Part shown: piece by piece, positions 45,140 through 55,479 of the stretch
Layout: each line of letters opens with the position of its first letter
Numbering within the stretch: position 1 is the stretch's first letter
Source: Athripsodes cinereus
Lineage: Eukaryota > Arthropoda > Insecta > Trichoptera > Leptoceridae
DNA length: 64,000 bases
Reading direction: 5' to 3'
Assembly (NCBI GenBank): GCA_947579605.1
Contig: OX388325.1
Location: forward strand, 1,979,572-2,043,571
Translations under genes and position numbers: made by a program
The notes under the pieces: generated by a model
Seen by the model: only the letters and a program-made list of their open reading frames with translations
Databases searched by the model: none
Told to the model about the DNA's origin: nothing

Positions 45140-48100
45140 TACACCTGGGATCGAACCGCCGACCCCTTGTTCAAGAGGCCGAGACTCTACCTCCAGGCTA
45201 CCGACGAACTCGTTTATATAATACCTTTAGTCATGTCAGCTACAGGGGTAATTCCGAAATCTTTAATAATTAATTTACAAAACTTAGATTTTCCGGTTAA
45301 TTTGTACATTAAAATTCAAAAATCTATTACAATAAACACTTATATTGTAAAAAAGTTTTTGAACACAGATATTTCAGGCACAATGCTGGTATTTTGATCC
45401 CGTGTTTTGAGCCTAATCCTTTGATATCCTGTATATCTGGATAGGTGAATTTTTCCCGGCATTAGACTGTTAAGTTTTTGTGTGACCATGACTGATCATA
45501 TGAAGACTTATCTGGTTGTATAATGCTGAGAAGTGTGGATGGCAATTCTGCCGCCGCGTATAAAAAAAAATAATACTAAATGTTCCTACCCAGCATTGCC
45601 AGGGTGAATTTCACAAAAATTTTTGTTATGGCAACACGTGACAGCGGAACTGTCATACAAATGTCACTTTCATACAAAAATACAATACAAATATCCGACT
45701 TTTCCAATGGATTTTCCAAAAATTTCCTTTCGTGCCAACCATCTTCTGATAATTACAAACACAACAAAAACAGAATCAGGCAATTCGGTTCAGCCGTTCT
45801 CAAGTTATGGGGGAACATACATGGTCAACTCATTTTTATTTATATAGATTTTCTTTTTATTATTATTTGGGCATTCCACCCAATCTTGAGTGATTTTGCT
45901 GTAATAAATAACAAAATTATAAAACAAATTCGCAAAATAAAATCTTACCGCAATTATGCATTAGAAATGAGTATGAAATAAAAAATGTTACAACGCAATG
46001 AATATAATATTTATCTATGTAGTAGCTACTTCTATATACACGTGTAATGCAAGCTATTTTTATTCTAAAAATATTAAATTGTAGGGATATATATCTAATA
46101 TTTTATACAAATTATTTTACTCTTAATAAAAAACTAATGCATTTTAACTGATCTCTGATTTTTGTAATTTTTTATAAGTATAATTTTTTTATTAACTTAT
46201 GAATTTTAATTATCTGACTTTTAACCAATATTTGACATTTTTTATACCACTTCGATTTATTTTTTTAATAATAGCTTGACCAAAATTTTGTACTTTTACT
46301 TTTTTTTACAATTTTAACCTGATAATGTTACACCGTTTGTTAAACTGTCGTTTTTTATTAATCTAATTGTTTGTGTCTTTTTTGAAAATTATTGTACCTT
46401 TATTATATTATACATGTATTGCATGTATACAGGGGTTTAACATGTAAAAGGCTTTGGCCGTGAATATATGTGAATAAAAAAATTAATATTATTTTATTCC
46501 CTGGTTAGTACCTATACAGAAACACTCAACATTATGTTTAAGTAAAAAAAGTACTAATGCTGCTCAGAACTCGCCACTGCATCGATGCGTCACCACATAT
46601 AACAATTTGGAGAAGGTGAGGTCCGTGAACATATTCTGTATGTCCAGGAGCCTTTTTAGGAGCCACATTAGACAGGAATGAAATATTTGTTTAGATTTTC
46701 TTTTTCTTTTCTTTTCTTTTTTTTCTTTCTGTGTTTGTACTGTACTGGGAATAATAATAATGAACTCAAAGATGGGCTGGTCAAGTACAAGAAATATGTT
46801 TAATGGTTATTATGTTATATTTTGTAAAATTTTATTGTATGTTGCCCATTTTTTTTAATAAATAAATAAAAAAAATAAAAATAACTGTTATATTATTCGT
46901 ATATCAAAAATAACTGAAATAATTAGTAAATTTACCGATAACTAAAGCAGGAACTTTCTGTATAGGATTAATGGCTTTATATTCATCCTCCAGTTGCTGT
47001 CTCCTCTTAACTATATCAACAGTGACAAGCTCATAATCTATCTCCTTCAGATGCAGAGCGATCCTTACACGCCAAGAGCAAGAACTTCTCCAGAAAGAGT
47101 ACAACAGCGGCTGAAAACAGTAGAGCATATTAAGATATGAATGAATGTGTGTCGATTTCTACAATAGGTTATCCAGTGGAACCCAGTTTGAAAATATAAA
47201 TGTTGATAATCATAGTTGTATTTAGTGATGTGAGAAGAGAAAATTCTCCAAAGAAGTTTCTCCTCTGATGGAAGAGAAATTTCTCTCCATAATTTTTCTT
47301 AGTGGTATTATGACCTTTCGCTCAATACACTTCGCAGCCAACCTGATTGATCCAAAAATTTGTGGGGCTGATTAAGGCCCAAATCAGAGGTTATTAACAC
47401 TTTTTGCCATGTACCTACCTACGTACCTGCATTTTTTTTAACTTAAATATGGGCATGTGGGGTGTCAAAAATCAAGATTTTTCATCAGTTATTAGCAATT
47501 TTTTCTATGTAGGTATCTAACATTTTTTTGTTTCCATAATTAATTGTAGCCATGTTGAAAATAAATTGTCTCAACATTTGTAAATTGTCATTGATTGATT
47601 GAATAAATTATTTATTATTATTATACTGATAAATAAAAAAAATTCTCCGCAAATTTTCTACTTCGAGAAATTTCTCGAAAAATTATTTCTTGAGAATTCC
47701 ACAACACTAGTTGTATTTATTATTATTATCCTTCACTGTACTTCTTCTTCTCAGCCCACTCTTGTCCACTCCTAGATGAAGGCCACCTCCATTTCCTTCC
47801 AAGTCATTTGATTCTGTGCCGTCTGTATCCAGTTGACCCCAGCGAGTTGAGTGATATCGTCCCTCCACTTCATTGAGGGTCTAACTGCTGTCCTGGTTAC
47901 TGCTCTTGGTCATTGTACACTGTTACAAAATATCATGGAGCACCCAGATATGATCCGGGGGAGGGGTGCAGATTGTATTTTTCCAATTATTTATTCTTCT
48001 ATATATTTTTTGTAGAGATGCAACAAATAGTATATTAGACTGAATACCGAATATTATGCAAGCTCATGTGCCGAATAACCAAATATTCTGCAAAACAATG

Positions 48101-49423
48101 GTGAGAGCGTGCGGTACTCCCGACAGTGCATCTTCGTGTTGGTACATCATAGACATAGTATGCAAAGGAAGTAACCCACACAAAATTTTGAATTTCTTTC
48201 AGGTTTTAGGTTTGTGGGAAGACATCTAAGGACTAAATCCCACAATGGACTACATCTAGAAGTCGAGGTGGGCAGGGTCTTTGGATGGAAGAAAAAAAAA
48301 CATGAGAATTGTATTCTCCGTGCTTATAAAAATTAAGACATTCAGGATGAGCGGCATACCACATCGCCGCTATATTGAATTATTATGTCCAACTAGGAAG
48401 AACCTTCAGAGATGGGGTTTGGCTGACGAGAGCACGGTGTGAAGAAAAAGAAGGAGAAGAATACAATTTAATAAAAGGTATATGTAACTTCTGATGTGGA
48501 CACCTCTATGTATCCGAGATTCTTATTGAATCTATTTATTTATTTATATTATGACGTGGGTTAAAGTCCTAGAGGTACGCTCTGGCACGTATACTACACT
48601 TTAGTGTTGTCCAATAATAATAATGACACTAAACTCTACTGGGATCGACCAATTCAAACTGATCGAACTATTCTAGCTAATCGACCAGATATTGTGTTGG
48701 TTGATCGCAGACGCCGTAAAACATATATCATAGACATCATTATCCCGCACGATGAAAATTTAAATAAAGCTGAGCAAGATAAGATAATAAAATATCTTGA
48801 TCTTGCTCACTAAATCAAAGATATGTGGAGAACACCTACCACAATCATCGTGCCTATAGTGTTGTCTGTGAATGGTTTAATACCTATGAGTCTGTCAAGC
48901 AATCTCAGAAAACTGGGAGTAGATGACAGGCTCAAATACAGCATGCAGAAGGCCGTACTTCTATCGTCCACCAAGATAGTAAGAAGGTTTTTGTCCCTGT
49001 AGCTCTGTAAGTGATCTCCCATGATTGTACTATTTCATAGAACATCATGGAAGAATCAACTCGAATAATGTTGGGGTTCTACATTTTGAATAAGAATTTG
49101 TTTAAATATTTTATGGTTTTTGTTATTTAATGTTATATTTAAATTTTATTGTTAATCTTATATTGTGTTCAAAATGTGGAATCTAATATTGTTTTTTTAA
49201 AATAAATGAGATATGAAATAATAATAATACCTCATCATTGAATGAAAGAAGTCTTATTTGTGATGTTTTACCAAAGCCTGCCTTTTAAGTGACACTCAAA
49301 AACTAAAGTATGATATAAGTATGTCGGCTATGCCGGCAAACTCCCCTTTCACGGCACAAGCTTTTAGCTTAGTGTGAAAGGTGTATAAGGTTGTATTTGG
49401 GTTTATAACAAAACCCAGATATA

Positions 49424-49506
<83 letters not shown>

Positions 49507-50079
49507 CCGTACCTACTACTACTACTATACCATCACGGCATATCCCACAAGTGGGGTAGCCAGCAGACCAGCTGCATATAAAACATGCAAAAAACGTATG
49601 TCTATGCAAAAAACACGTAGATATGTGAAAATTGACGAAAAAACCAGGCCAGCAGACCAGCTGCATATAAAACATGCAAAAAAAACGTAGATATGTGAAA
49701 ATTTTCGAAAAAACCAGGCCAGCAAATAATGTTAATAATATAGATATAAGTAGATAAGATAAAAAATACTTTTTACAAGTTTAAATAAATAGTTCGTTAT
49801 GGATTCGAATGTTTCGTAATTTTGTCGGCAATTTGAAAAATAGAATATTGAATTAAAAATCGCGCAAATTGGCAAAGACAAAACAGAAAACTGCAATCAT
49901 AACATTATCATCCAAAAAAATTTAGACGTCACAAAATAAAACATAACCTCAATTTACTATTGAACAGTTTGAGAGGTTCGCCGTCCTTGTAAATTTGCGC
50001 AAAGGAAAAAACGAGTAAGTTGATCGTTTTATTCAATACAAATATAATAAAAAATATTACTTAAACTTACCTTAGCCAT
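42620..50079 (-). CDS. GstZ: Zeta-class glutathione transferase / maleylacetoacetate isomerase (last exon not found)
   Basis: Catalyses glutathione-dependent cis-trans isomerisation of maleylacetoacetate in tyrosine breakdown (family knowledge). Exons on minus: 50071-50079 (MAK), 46936-47110, 44656-44777 and 42620-42840; phases all match. The protein has the zeta signature SSCSWRVRIAL (Ser12, Ser13, Cys14), NPIQKVPAL with the cis-Pro, an ES pair (TLVESLNIMNYLEE) for glutathione, and IASGIQPLQN and GDYCVGNKITIADVCLLPQIYNAKK of the C-terminal helical domain. 175 codons are present; relatives have ~215, so ~40 C-terminal codons are missing. They should lie further left, possibly in or beyond the DIRS/gap region. 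Introns are filled with MITEs, SINEs and LINE ends. Confidence 0.9.
42903..43579. mobile_element. piggyBac-type MITE, GGGGCCCC family, copy 2
   Basis: GGCCCCTTTAGCAAAAACG ends flanked by TTAA on both sides (42899-42902, 43580-43583). It has no U2 insert and serves as an empty-site reference. In GstZ intron 3. Confidence 0.7.
43590..44060. mobile_element. LINE 3' end (+) and LINE scrap (-)
   Basis: 43590-43918 is the plus-oriented copy of the 3816-4200 3' end (GGAAGACATCGCATTTTAGC ... AATAAATAAATAAAT). 43919-44060 repeats part of 664-800. Confidence 0.6.
44095..44625. mobile_element. SINE family 2 (+) abutting family A retroposon (-)
   Basis: 44095-44360: GACCGGTGTGGCGCGGAGGC, B box GGTTCGATTCC, body to GTGAATTGTC. 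44362-44625: full family A unit on minus. Both lie 30 bp beyond GstZ exon 3. Confidence 0.7.
44656..44777 (-). CDS. GstZ: GstZ exon 3
   Basis: 122 nt encoding GGKTLVESLNIMNYLEESYP and on to REISL. Acceptor AATTGCAG. The donor is GTTAGT, the same non-consensus form as Mp exon 7. It joins exon 4 in frame (REISL-MIASGIQPLQN). Confidence 0.9.
44878..45578 (+). pseudogene. C-terminal fragment of restriction-endonuclease-type LINE, split by a SINE
   Basis: Reads KRNNKITYLIDIAVPNTHNI, EKIRKYTELTGEIKNIW and, after the SINE, IPLVMSATGVIPKSLIINLQ. This is the region of R2-like LINEs that follows the PD..D endonuclease motif. The 3' UTR runs to 45578 and is shared with 21690-22390. Confidence 0.55.
45077..45222 (-). 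mobile_element. tRNA-derived SINE family 1 (head and 54-nt tail)
   Basis: On minus: GTTCGTCGGTAGCCTGGAGG, B box GGTTCGATCCC, truncated body, then a run of 54 A (T on plus, 45079-45132). Confidence 0.7.
45592..45848 (-). mobile_element. Helitron-like fragment
   Basis: The minus strand begins TCTATATAAATAAAAATGAG at 45848, preceded by A. It contains ACTTGAGAACGGCTGAACCG. The 3' end is degraded (TTTAGT instead of CTAGT). Confidence 0.55.
46120..46490 (+). mobile_element. LINE 3' UTR and tail
   Basis: Matches 20080-20452; ends AAAAGGCTTTGGCCGTGAAT and AATAAAAAAA. 46491-46930 has a second short tail near 46850 and nothing else recognised. Confidence 0.55.
46936..47110 (-). CDS. GstZ: GstZ exon 2: thioredoxin-fold N-terminal domain
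   Basis: Acceptor TGTTTTCAG; donor GTAAAT; 175 nt, phase 0 in, phase 1 out. Contains the SSCSWRVRIAL active-site motif and VPAL. Confidence 0.93.
47223..47709. mobile_element. hAT-type MITE with 8-bp target duplication
   Basis: Ends TAGTGATGTG and CACAACACTA, flanked by GTTGTATT at 47215-47222 and 47710-47717. Its partner at 5351-5818 is truncated. Confidence 0.75.
47745..48395 (-). pseudogene. LINE scrap, AGAGATGCAAC repeat scrap and family A scrap
   Basis: 47757-47940 reads WRDDITQLAGVNWIQTAQNQ on minus (LINE C-terminus). 47993-48130 is a piece of the 60167-60553 element. 48300-48395 is part of family A. Confidence 0.5.
48602..49030 (+). pseudogene. Restriction-endonuclease-type LINE C-terminus
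   Basis: KLYWDRPIQTDRTILANRPD-IVLVDRRRRKTYIIDIIIPHD: P-D and I-D pairs fit the PD-(D/E)xK motif of R2-like endonucleases. It then reads AHEIKDMWRTPTTIIVPIVL and KLGVDDRLKYSMQKAVLLSS after an in-frame stop at 48811. Confidence 0.6.
49325..49735. mobile_element. SINE family 1 body with 74-A tail, then tandemly duplicated family A end
   Basis: 49325-49503: SINE body and uninterrupted poly(A) of 74. 49515-49600: family A end. A ~100-bp segment (CCAGCAGACCAGCTGCATAT ... AAAACCAGG) is then tandemly repeated to 49730. Confidence 0.65.
50071..50079 (-). CDS. GstZ: GstZ exon 1 (start codon)
   Basis: ATGGCTAAG followed by a consensus donor GTAAGT; it gives MAK in front of PLLYSFWRSSCSW. Nine coding bases only. 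5' UTR extends right of 50079. Confidence 0.8.
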
Positions 50080-50555
50080 TTTTAAATAATTTAAAACACT
50101 ATGTGGCTTTTAAAATAGATAATTTCGATTAGAAACGTCTCGCCGCACCAACAGTTTAACAACAATGAACTTTGTACCACAATATTTGCGTCTACCTTTT
50201 GACAATATTGTTATTCACAATGTACTATGATAATATTGTTCGTACGTTTTTGTTGTATTCCGGTTTTAATAATATGCAACTGGCGTCTCTGCCAGTGTAA
50301 TAAAATAAATACATAAGTATGTATATAAAATAACATTAATATTATGTCTTTACTGAGTGGAGCCACTTGCGGTCATAAAACTAACACTAATATTATCAAA
50401 TTTTTATCGCGGTATTAGTAAGTGTATACAGTCGATTCAGCTTAATTGGGACACATCGGGACTTGGGCATTTTGTCCCAATTAAGCAAATTTCACATTTT
50501 TTTATATTCATTTATTTGGTTTTGGCAACTAAGGCCTTTAACCAGTAATACACAC

Positions 50556-50886
50556 TAGTGATGTAACGAATATTCGCATTCGCGAATATTCGTGACAATA
50601 TTGTTATTCACAATGCGAATATTATTTTGGTAATAAAGTATCGGATATTCGGTCAAAGTACTGGATACTTACCCGGTACATTGTAGAAAAAGGTATTGCA
50701 AGAAAATATTCTTTAAGAAAACCGAAGAGTTTTGAAATATTTTAAATTCCTATACCATTTTGAAAACTCGGCGACGGGGGGGTAGAAATTTTAATGTTTG
50801 AGCAATTGCAGAAATTTAAGCAAGGCTATCGGCAACAAATATTCGCATTCGCGAATATCCAAAATCACACATTCGTTACATCACTA
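50556..50886. mobile_element. hAT-type MITE with ATACACAC duplication
   Basis: TAGTGATGTAACGAATATTC and complement; octamer ATACACAC at 50548-50555 and 50887-50894. The sister pogo-like copy near 35.83 kb shows the octamer once. Confidence 0.8.
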
Positions 50887-51197
50887 ATACACACATAAAA
50901 TTAAACAATGCATATTTTTTTCAATAATTTTATCTTATAAACTCCTGGAAACTGTAAATTACATATAGGTAATATAAATTATCATATAATTATAAATATA
51001 TGATATAAACTTTTAAGAAAAAAAATGAATTCCTAATTAAAATAATAACCGATCAGCTGTGGACAACCCATCATATCAAATTCTTTGTACATATATTTTC
51101 TTGAGAATATGTGTAACATATAATATGTGCTGTGATCTTAAATTTACTGTCCCAATTAAGCGGAATGTTGTCCCAATTAAACATATAAATTTACTAT

Positions 51198-51979
51198 ATT
51201 ATTATACTTTTGAGCGAGAATCTACTGAGAAATATATACTGTGCTATGGGACAGTCACTACTATCTTATGGTGTTTTGGGGTGGGGATGCGCGACTAAAA
51301 CAAGGATTCAGATGCTGGAGATTTCTCAAAAGTTCCTATTAAAAACTATGTATAAAAAACCCTATAGATATCCATCGGAAGAGTTGTACAAAGAATGTGG
51401 CATTCTTAGTGTGCGAAAATTGTACGTTCGAAGGATTTTTTTACATTACATTAGTAATCACCAGTGGCATATACTGTCGCCGGATGTGGTACAGATTGAT
51501 GGCCGAACCAGGTATGGAGGTAGTTCTGTTAGGCATCCCAAAATGAAGACACGCTTTGGCCAAAGGTCATATCTATTCTTGGCACCTAAGGTCTATAATA
51601 TAGTCAGAAATTTGATGGTTGCTAATATCTCCGGAGCTACATTTTTGAAATTAAAATTTCTTATAAATTCTCACCTGTTGGAAATGTCGATATCTGAAAC
51701 TGAGAGTGTGTTTATGGAGGTGGTTTGTTGATGGGAATGAATGTTTGGAGATGCACGTGTGTTTGTTTTTTCATCGCTTTGTCGTTGTTCCATTGTTTTT
51801 TCATTGTATTGACATGATTGTATTTTATTTATTTCATTATAGAATGTTAAGATCATGTCTTCCCGATACGGACTTGTCTAGTGGGAAGATATAATATTTC
51901 TAAACTTTGTAATATGTATCTATTTTTGTGTGTAATTGCATAATGTTTGTAATATGTACTTAAGAAATAAATAAATAAA
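51198..51979 (+). pseudogene. 5'-truncated LINE (Jockey/CR1-like RT C-terminus)
   Basis: The frame 51210-51731 encodes LLSYGVLGWGC, LEISQKFLLKTMYKKPYRYP and LYKECGILSVRKLYVRRIFL, the thumb/C-terminal region of Jockey-like RTs. The 3' UTR ends in (AAATA)n. ACTA flanks both sides of the insert. Confidence 0.65.
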
Positions 51980-52491
51980 TAAACTATTGGTTTCTTGGTT
52001 TGGTTTCTGTTCTTTGAGATTTTTCCCAAATAAGCGGCTGTCCCAGTTAAGCGGAATCGACTGTAGTTAATTTTATATTTGTGCATATTAACTTTTATCG
52101 TACAGTTACCTATGGAACAAATTATTTAGTATTTAACTTCATTTATACATATTACTTTATCATTGTTGAAGTATGTTATTCATTTTTTCAATTAAATAGA
52201 TTATTGTTATAATGTATCAAAATATAAAAATGTCGCCCTGCACTGAGACCATAACAGCTTTTGGCTATGGCAATCTCAGCAGGAAAAAAAACAAAGCAAA
52301 ATAAAAAAAAAGTGAGGGAAACGAAAAAAAACACAAAAGAGACATCATCAAAAAAAAGAAACAACAGAAACAAAATCAAATCAGATATATCCATATATCA
52401 GGGATGCCCAAACTTTCATACTATATTGTTTTTCTATATTCCTGTTATTCAAATTAACCTTCGGTTTTTTTTTACAGCGAAATAATTCAAA

Positions 52492-52671
52492 ATGTCAGCG
52501 TGGCGTCAAGTTGGTCTTAACTACATCAACTATTCAACCATCGCAGCCAGGATCCTGAGACAGTCACTCAAACCAGACGAGCTGATCAATGCGGAGAAGA
52601 GAGGCATCTCCAACATCAGATTTACTTCGTGGGCCGATGGGAAACCTGTCAAAGACGGGGCATCCAAGTAG
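52492..52671 (+). CDS. sun: ATP synthase F1 subunit epsilon, mitochondrial
   Basis: 59-residue protein starting MSAWRQVGLNYINYSTIAAR and ending GKPVKDGASK. Small subunit of the F1 central stalk, sitting with gamma and delta in the mitochondrial matrix (family knowledge; ATP5F1E, Drosophila stunted). The W-R-x-x-G-L-x-Y-I-x-Y-S start, R-x-x-L-K-P and F-x-x-W-x-D-G-K-P blocks match the family, and the length is full. The ATG is the only possible start; an acceptor (TTTTTTTTTACAG, exon start 52478) just upstream shows the leader is spliced, but the upstream exon was not identified. Intact, single coding exon. Divergent from GstZ. Confidence 0.93.
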   Translation: MSAWRQVGLNYINYSTIAARILRQSLKPDELINAEKRGISNIRFTSWADGKPVKDGASK

Positions 52672-52746
52672 AGGTGTTTCCGGTTAAGAATATACGATTG
52701 CCGTGTTTATTTTCATTGTTAGTATGTTTTGTTGGTTTAATAATAG

Positions 52747-52752
52747 AATAAA
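52747..52752 (+). terminator. Polyadenylation signal of the ATP synthase epsilon gene
   Basis: AATAAA 76 nt after the stop codon, followed by a T-rich stretch. 52760-53070 is AT-rich with nothing recognised. Confidence 0.7.
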
Positions 52753-53076
52753 TATATTTTTTTGATTCAGAGCAGCGTGTTTCATAATTTGATTATATTT
52801 TTGTCTCATCAATTTAGAATTATCCCAACTCCTATATGTATAAATATTCTAGGTATATTTTCTAGTGTAACTTTGTAGAAATGCATTATAAAATTAAAAA
52901 AACAATTAAACAATTCTCATAGTAGAATTAAACAGTGTTTTTTTTTTAATTTTATAATAATCTTTCCTGCACGTGTATAATGGAATATAGAAAAACATAA
53001 ACACAATCACTTGATAAGTATTTAAATATAATTGAATTATTTCTATAAATATGTAAACATAATTTGGTTATATCAA

Positions 53077-53416
53077 AACGCCTACAGGTGAAAGTGAGAA
53101 AAGCGTGGTGAAAAAAGCAAAGACCAGTGAAGAAAAATGCAGTGACGAAAATTAAGCGAAAGTAACACTTTATGAATCTAGTTTATTTCTTTACATTCTC
53201 TTTTATTATGTTTCTGTACAATATTTGTCAATTATAAATACATTTTTCTTATTCAAAAACACGTAACAAAAATAACTGGGGTGACATTTTAGGGGCTGGA
53301 ACGGATTAATGGCAGTTCAATTATTTTCAATGGGGAAATTTGCTTTGAGATACGAGTAATTTGAAATACGAGCAAGGTTGCGGAACAAATTAAACTCGTT
53401 TGTCGAGGTACCACTA
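53077..53416. mobile_element. pogo-like MITE, left-truncated
   Basis: Matches the complement of 22669-23000 and ends AACTCGTTTGTCGAGGTACC-ACTA. Confidence 0.6.
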
Positions 53417-53646
53417 TACCAACTTAATCTACACACAATGAAGTTGGAATTTACTGTCATTATTATTATTATTTATTTGAGAAAAACAGACATGATTTTG
53501 TGTACACATAATCAAAATGGTAATTTTTTTTTCCAAAAATCATAATGTATGACATTAATGTTGTTGACCGAAGGTACTTGTTGGAAGTCCATTTCAAGAT
53601 AATTGAAAAAAACACAATATTTAGTTAACTTCCAAATGACTTTTAT

Positions 53647-53697
53647 TATTTCGCGTACTAGTATTCGGAGACTCTCGTCTCCATCATCAGGCGATTA
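53647..53697 (-). ncRNA. Hammerhead-like ribozyme motif 1
   Basis: On minus: stem I TCGC, core CTGATGA (53690-53684), T, stem-loop GGAGAC-GAGA-GTCTCC, GAA, then TACTAGTA (short stem III), C, stem I GCGA. It departs from the canonical core by an extra T before stem II and by T15.1/A16.1 instead of A/U. Confidence 0.5.
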
Positions 53698-54400
53698 GTA
53701 AAAAGTGAAATAAGATACAGAGACAAACAGTATTTATAGGATTTGTACAAAAGAAAGTTTATAGAAGCCCGTGTTGATAAGAAAGTAATTAGAATTCATT
53801 GATAAAAAACTATTGGAAAGTGATCCGCTGTGGACGGATTCACGAGAGAATAATTTAAAAAAATATAAATATCTAACTTCTCCGGCATTTACCTTATTGC
53901 GAAATGGGGAAACCACAGAAAACCCAAATCAGAGAAGAGCAAAAATGCTAGATTATTAAAAAAAAAATATTTAGTTTTTTTTTTTTTATAATATCAAATA
54001 TCTCACATCATTTTTACAATGTTAAAGTCACAGAGTTAAATCATATTGTTAATTGTATAATTGCTTATTATTTCCTTTTTCTATTAATAATTAATTCACA
54101 TGTACCTACTTAAGAAACTTAAAATTTTAGTTAATAATCTAGCATTTTTGCTCTTCTCTGATTTGGGTTTTCTGTGGTTTCCCCATTTCGCAATAAGGTA
54201 AATGCCGGAGAAGTTAGATATTTATATTTTTTTAAATTATTCTCTCGTGAATCCGTCCACAGCGGATCACTTTCCAATAGTTTTTTATCAATGAATTCTA
54301 ATTACTTTCTTATCAACACGGGCTTCTATAAACTTTCTTTTGTACAAATCCTATAAATACTGTTTGTCTCTGTATCTTATTTCACTTTTTACTAATTTTT

Positions 54401-54447
54401 ACGCCTGATGATGGAGACGAGAGTCTCCGAATACTAGTACGCGAAAT
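54401..54447 (+). ncRNA. Hammerhead-like ribozyme motif 2
   Basis: Same motif as at 53.65 kb: CTGATGA at 54405-54411, stem II 54413-54428, GAAT then ACTAGTA, C and GCG. Stem I is shortened to CGC/GCG by a small insertion. Confidence 0.5.
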
Positions 54448-54760
54448 AATAATAGTCATTTGGAAGTTAACTAAATATTGTGTTTTTTTTTTTCAATTAT
54501 AATGTATGATTTTTTTCATAATGTATGAAAAATCTTTCATCACTAAAATGATGAACAATGTCAACACAATAAAAAAGGCAGTTCTCAAATTTTTATGTTT
54601 CAAGATTAAATTTATAATTTGGGCCCTCTTTTGATTAATACGAAACAATATTGTTTATTATTTGTACAGATGGTATTCTACGACAATTGATCGCATTCCG
54701 CATAACTCTGTCTGGTTGATTTATCATTGCCAGCAAACTCATAAGACCGTTGTATAAGAC

Positions 54761-55430
54761 GGTGACAGGAAAATTATTCGAATGGACAATTCTTCGAAAA
54801 AACATTTGTACGAACTAACTTTTTTTCGAATGACAATTATTCGAATGGCAGTTATTCGAATCCACAATTATCAGAAAACACAATTGTTCGAATTTTTATA
54901 CGTTATATTTATAACAACAATTATCCGAAACACAATTCTTCGAATTTTTATTATCAAGACAGATAATATTGCTCCAATTTTCGGCGAAAAGTGACGTACT
55001 TAGCGAAGTTATATTACATAATTCGACTCAGTTTGCAATCGATTTATCTAAATAGTGTCAAACGTTTGGAAAAATAATTTAAATATATTTATAATTAGGT
55101 ATGAACGCAATTGCCTCATTTTCTTAAGAAACTAAAATAACGTTAAAGTTGGATGAGGTATGGCTGGAGTTTTATATGAAACGTAATATAATTGCGTCAA
55201 TATGACCTGCTTCTGAAGATCAAAATAAAATGAATTTAGATTAATATAAAATAATTCGAATAATAGGATTTTCTAACAAATGTTAGTCGAACAATTCACT
55301 TTCCATTAATTGTAATTCGAATAATTGATAGTCGAACAAATGTTATTCGAAGATTTGTTAATTCGAATAATTATGTTTTCGAAGAATTGTGAATTCGAAC
55401 AATTGTATTTCGAAGAATTTTCATGTAATC
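54761..55430. mobile_element. TIR element with TTCGAA arrays and 9-bp target duplication
   Basis: Ends GGTGACAGGAAAATT / AATTTTCATGTAATC. GTATAAGAC flanks both sides (54752-54760 and 55431-55439). About 20 copies of words such as ATTCGAATAATTG, CAATTCTTCGAA and ACAATTATTCGAA are concentrated in both subterminal regions. Confidence 0.7.
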
Positions 55431-55479
55431 GTATAAGACACACGCCAGATCTTATTTGTGATGTGACCGTAACATACCC

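Larger units (their letters stand above)
50429..52063. mobile_element. pogo-like element copy 2 with two nested insertions
   Basis: TIR CAGTCGATTCAGCTTAATTG and complement, TA on both sides. It is split by a hAT-type MITE (50556-50886) and a LINE fragment (~51198-51979). It lies between GstZ and the ATP synthase gene. Confidence 0.75.
53600..54497. mobile_element. Inverted pair of Penelope-like element ends
   Basis: Two ~355-bp arms (53600-53958 and 54132-54497), almost identical in opposite orientation, separated by ~173 bp. Each arm contains GTGGTTTCCCCATTTCGCAA, TAAATGCCGGAG and, at its outer end, a hammerhead-like motif: sequence typical of Penelope-like element long repeats (recognition from memory). 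Confidence 0.6.

Noticed and set aside
45580..45981. 133-codon frame
   Set aside because: Lies across a Helitron-like fragment and flanking AT-rich DNA; no domain.
51853..52485. Short frames of 68-77 codons around the ATP synthase leader
   Set aside because: Low-complexity Lys- or Phe-rich translations of A/T runs.
53734..54356. Two identical 60-codon frames, one on each strand
   Set aside because: They are mirror images created by the inverted Penelope-like arms; no domain and no codon signal.
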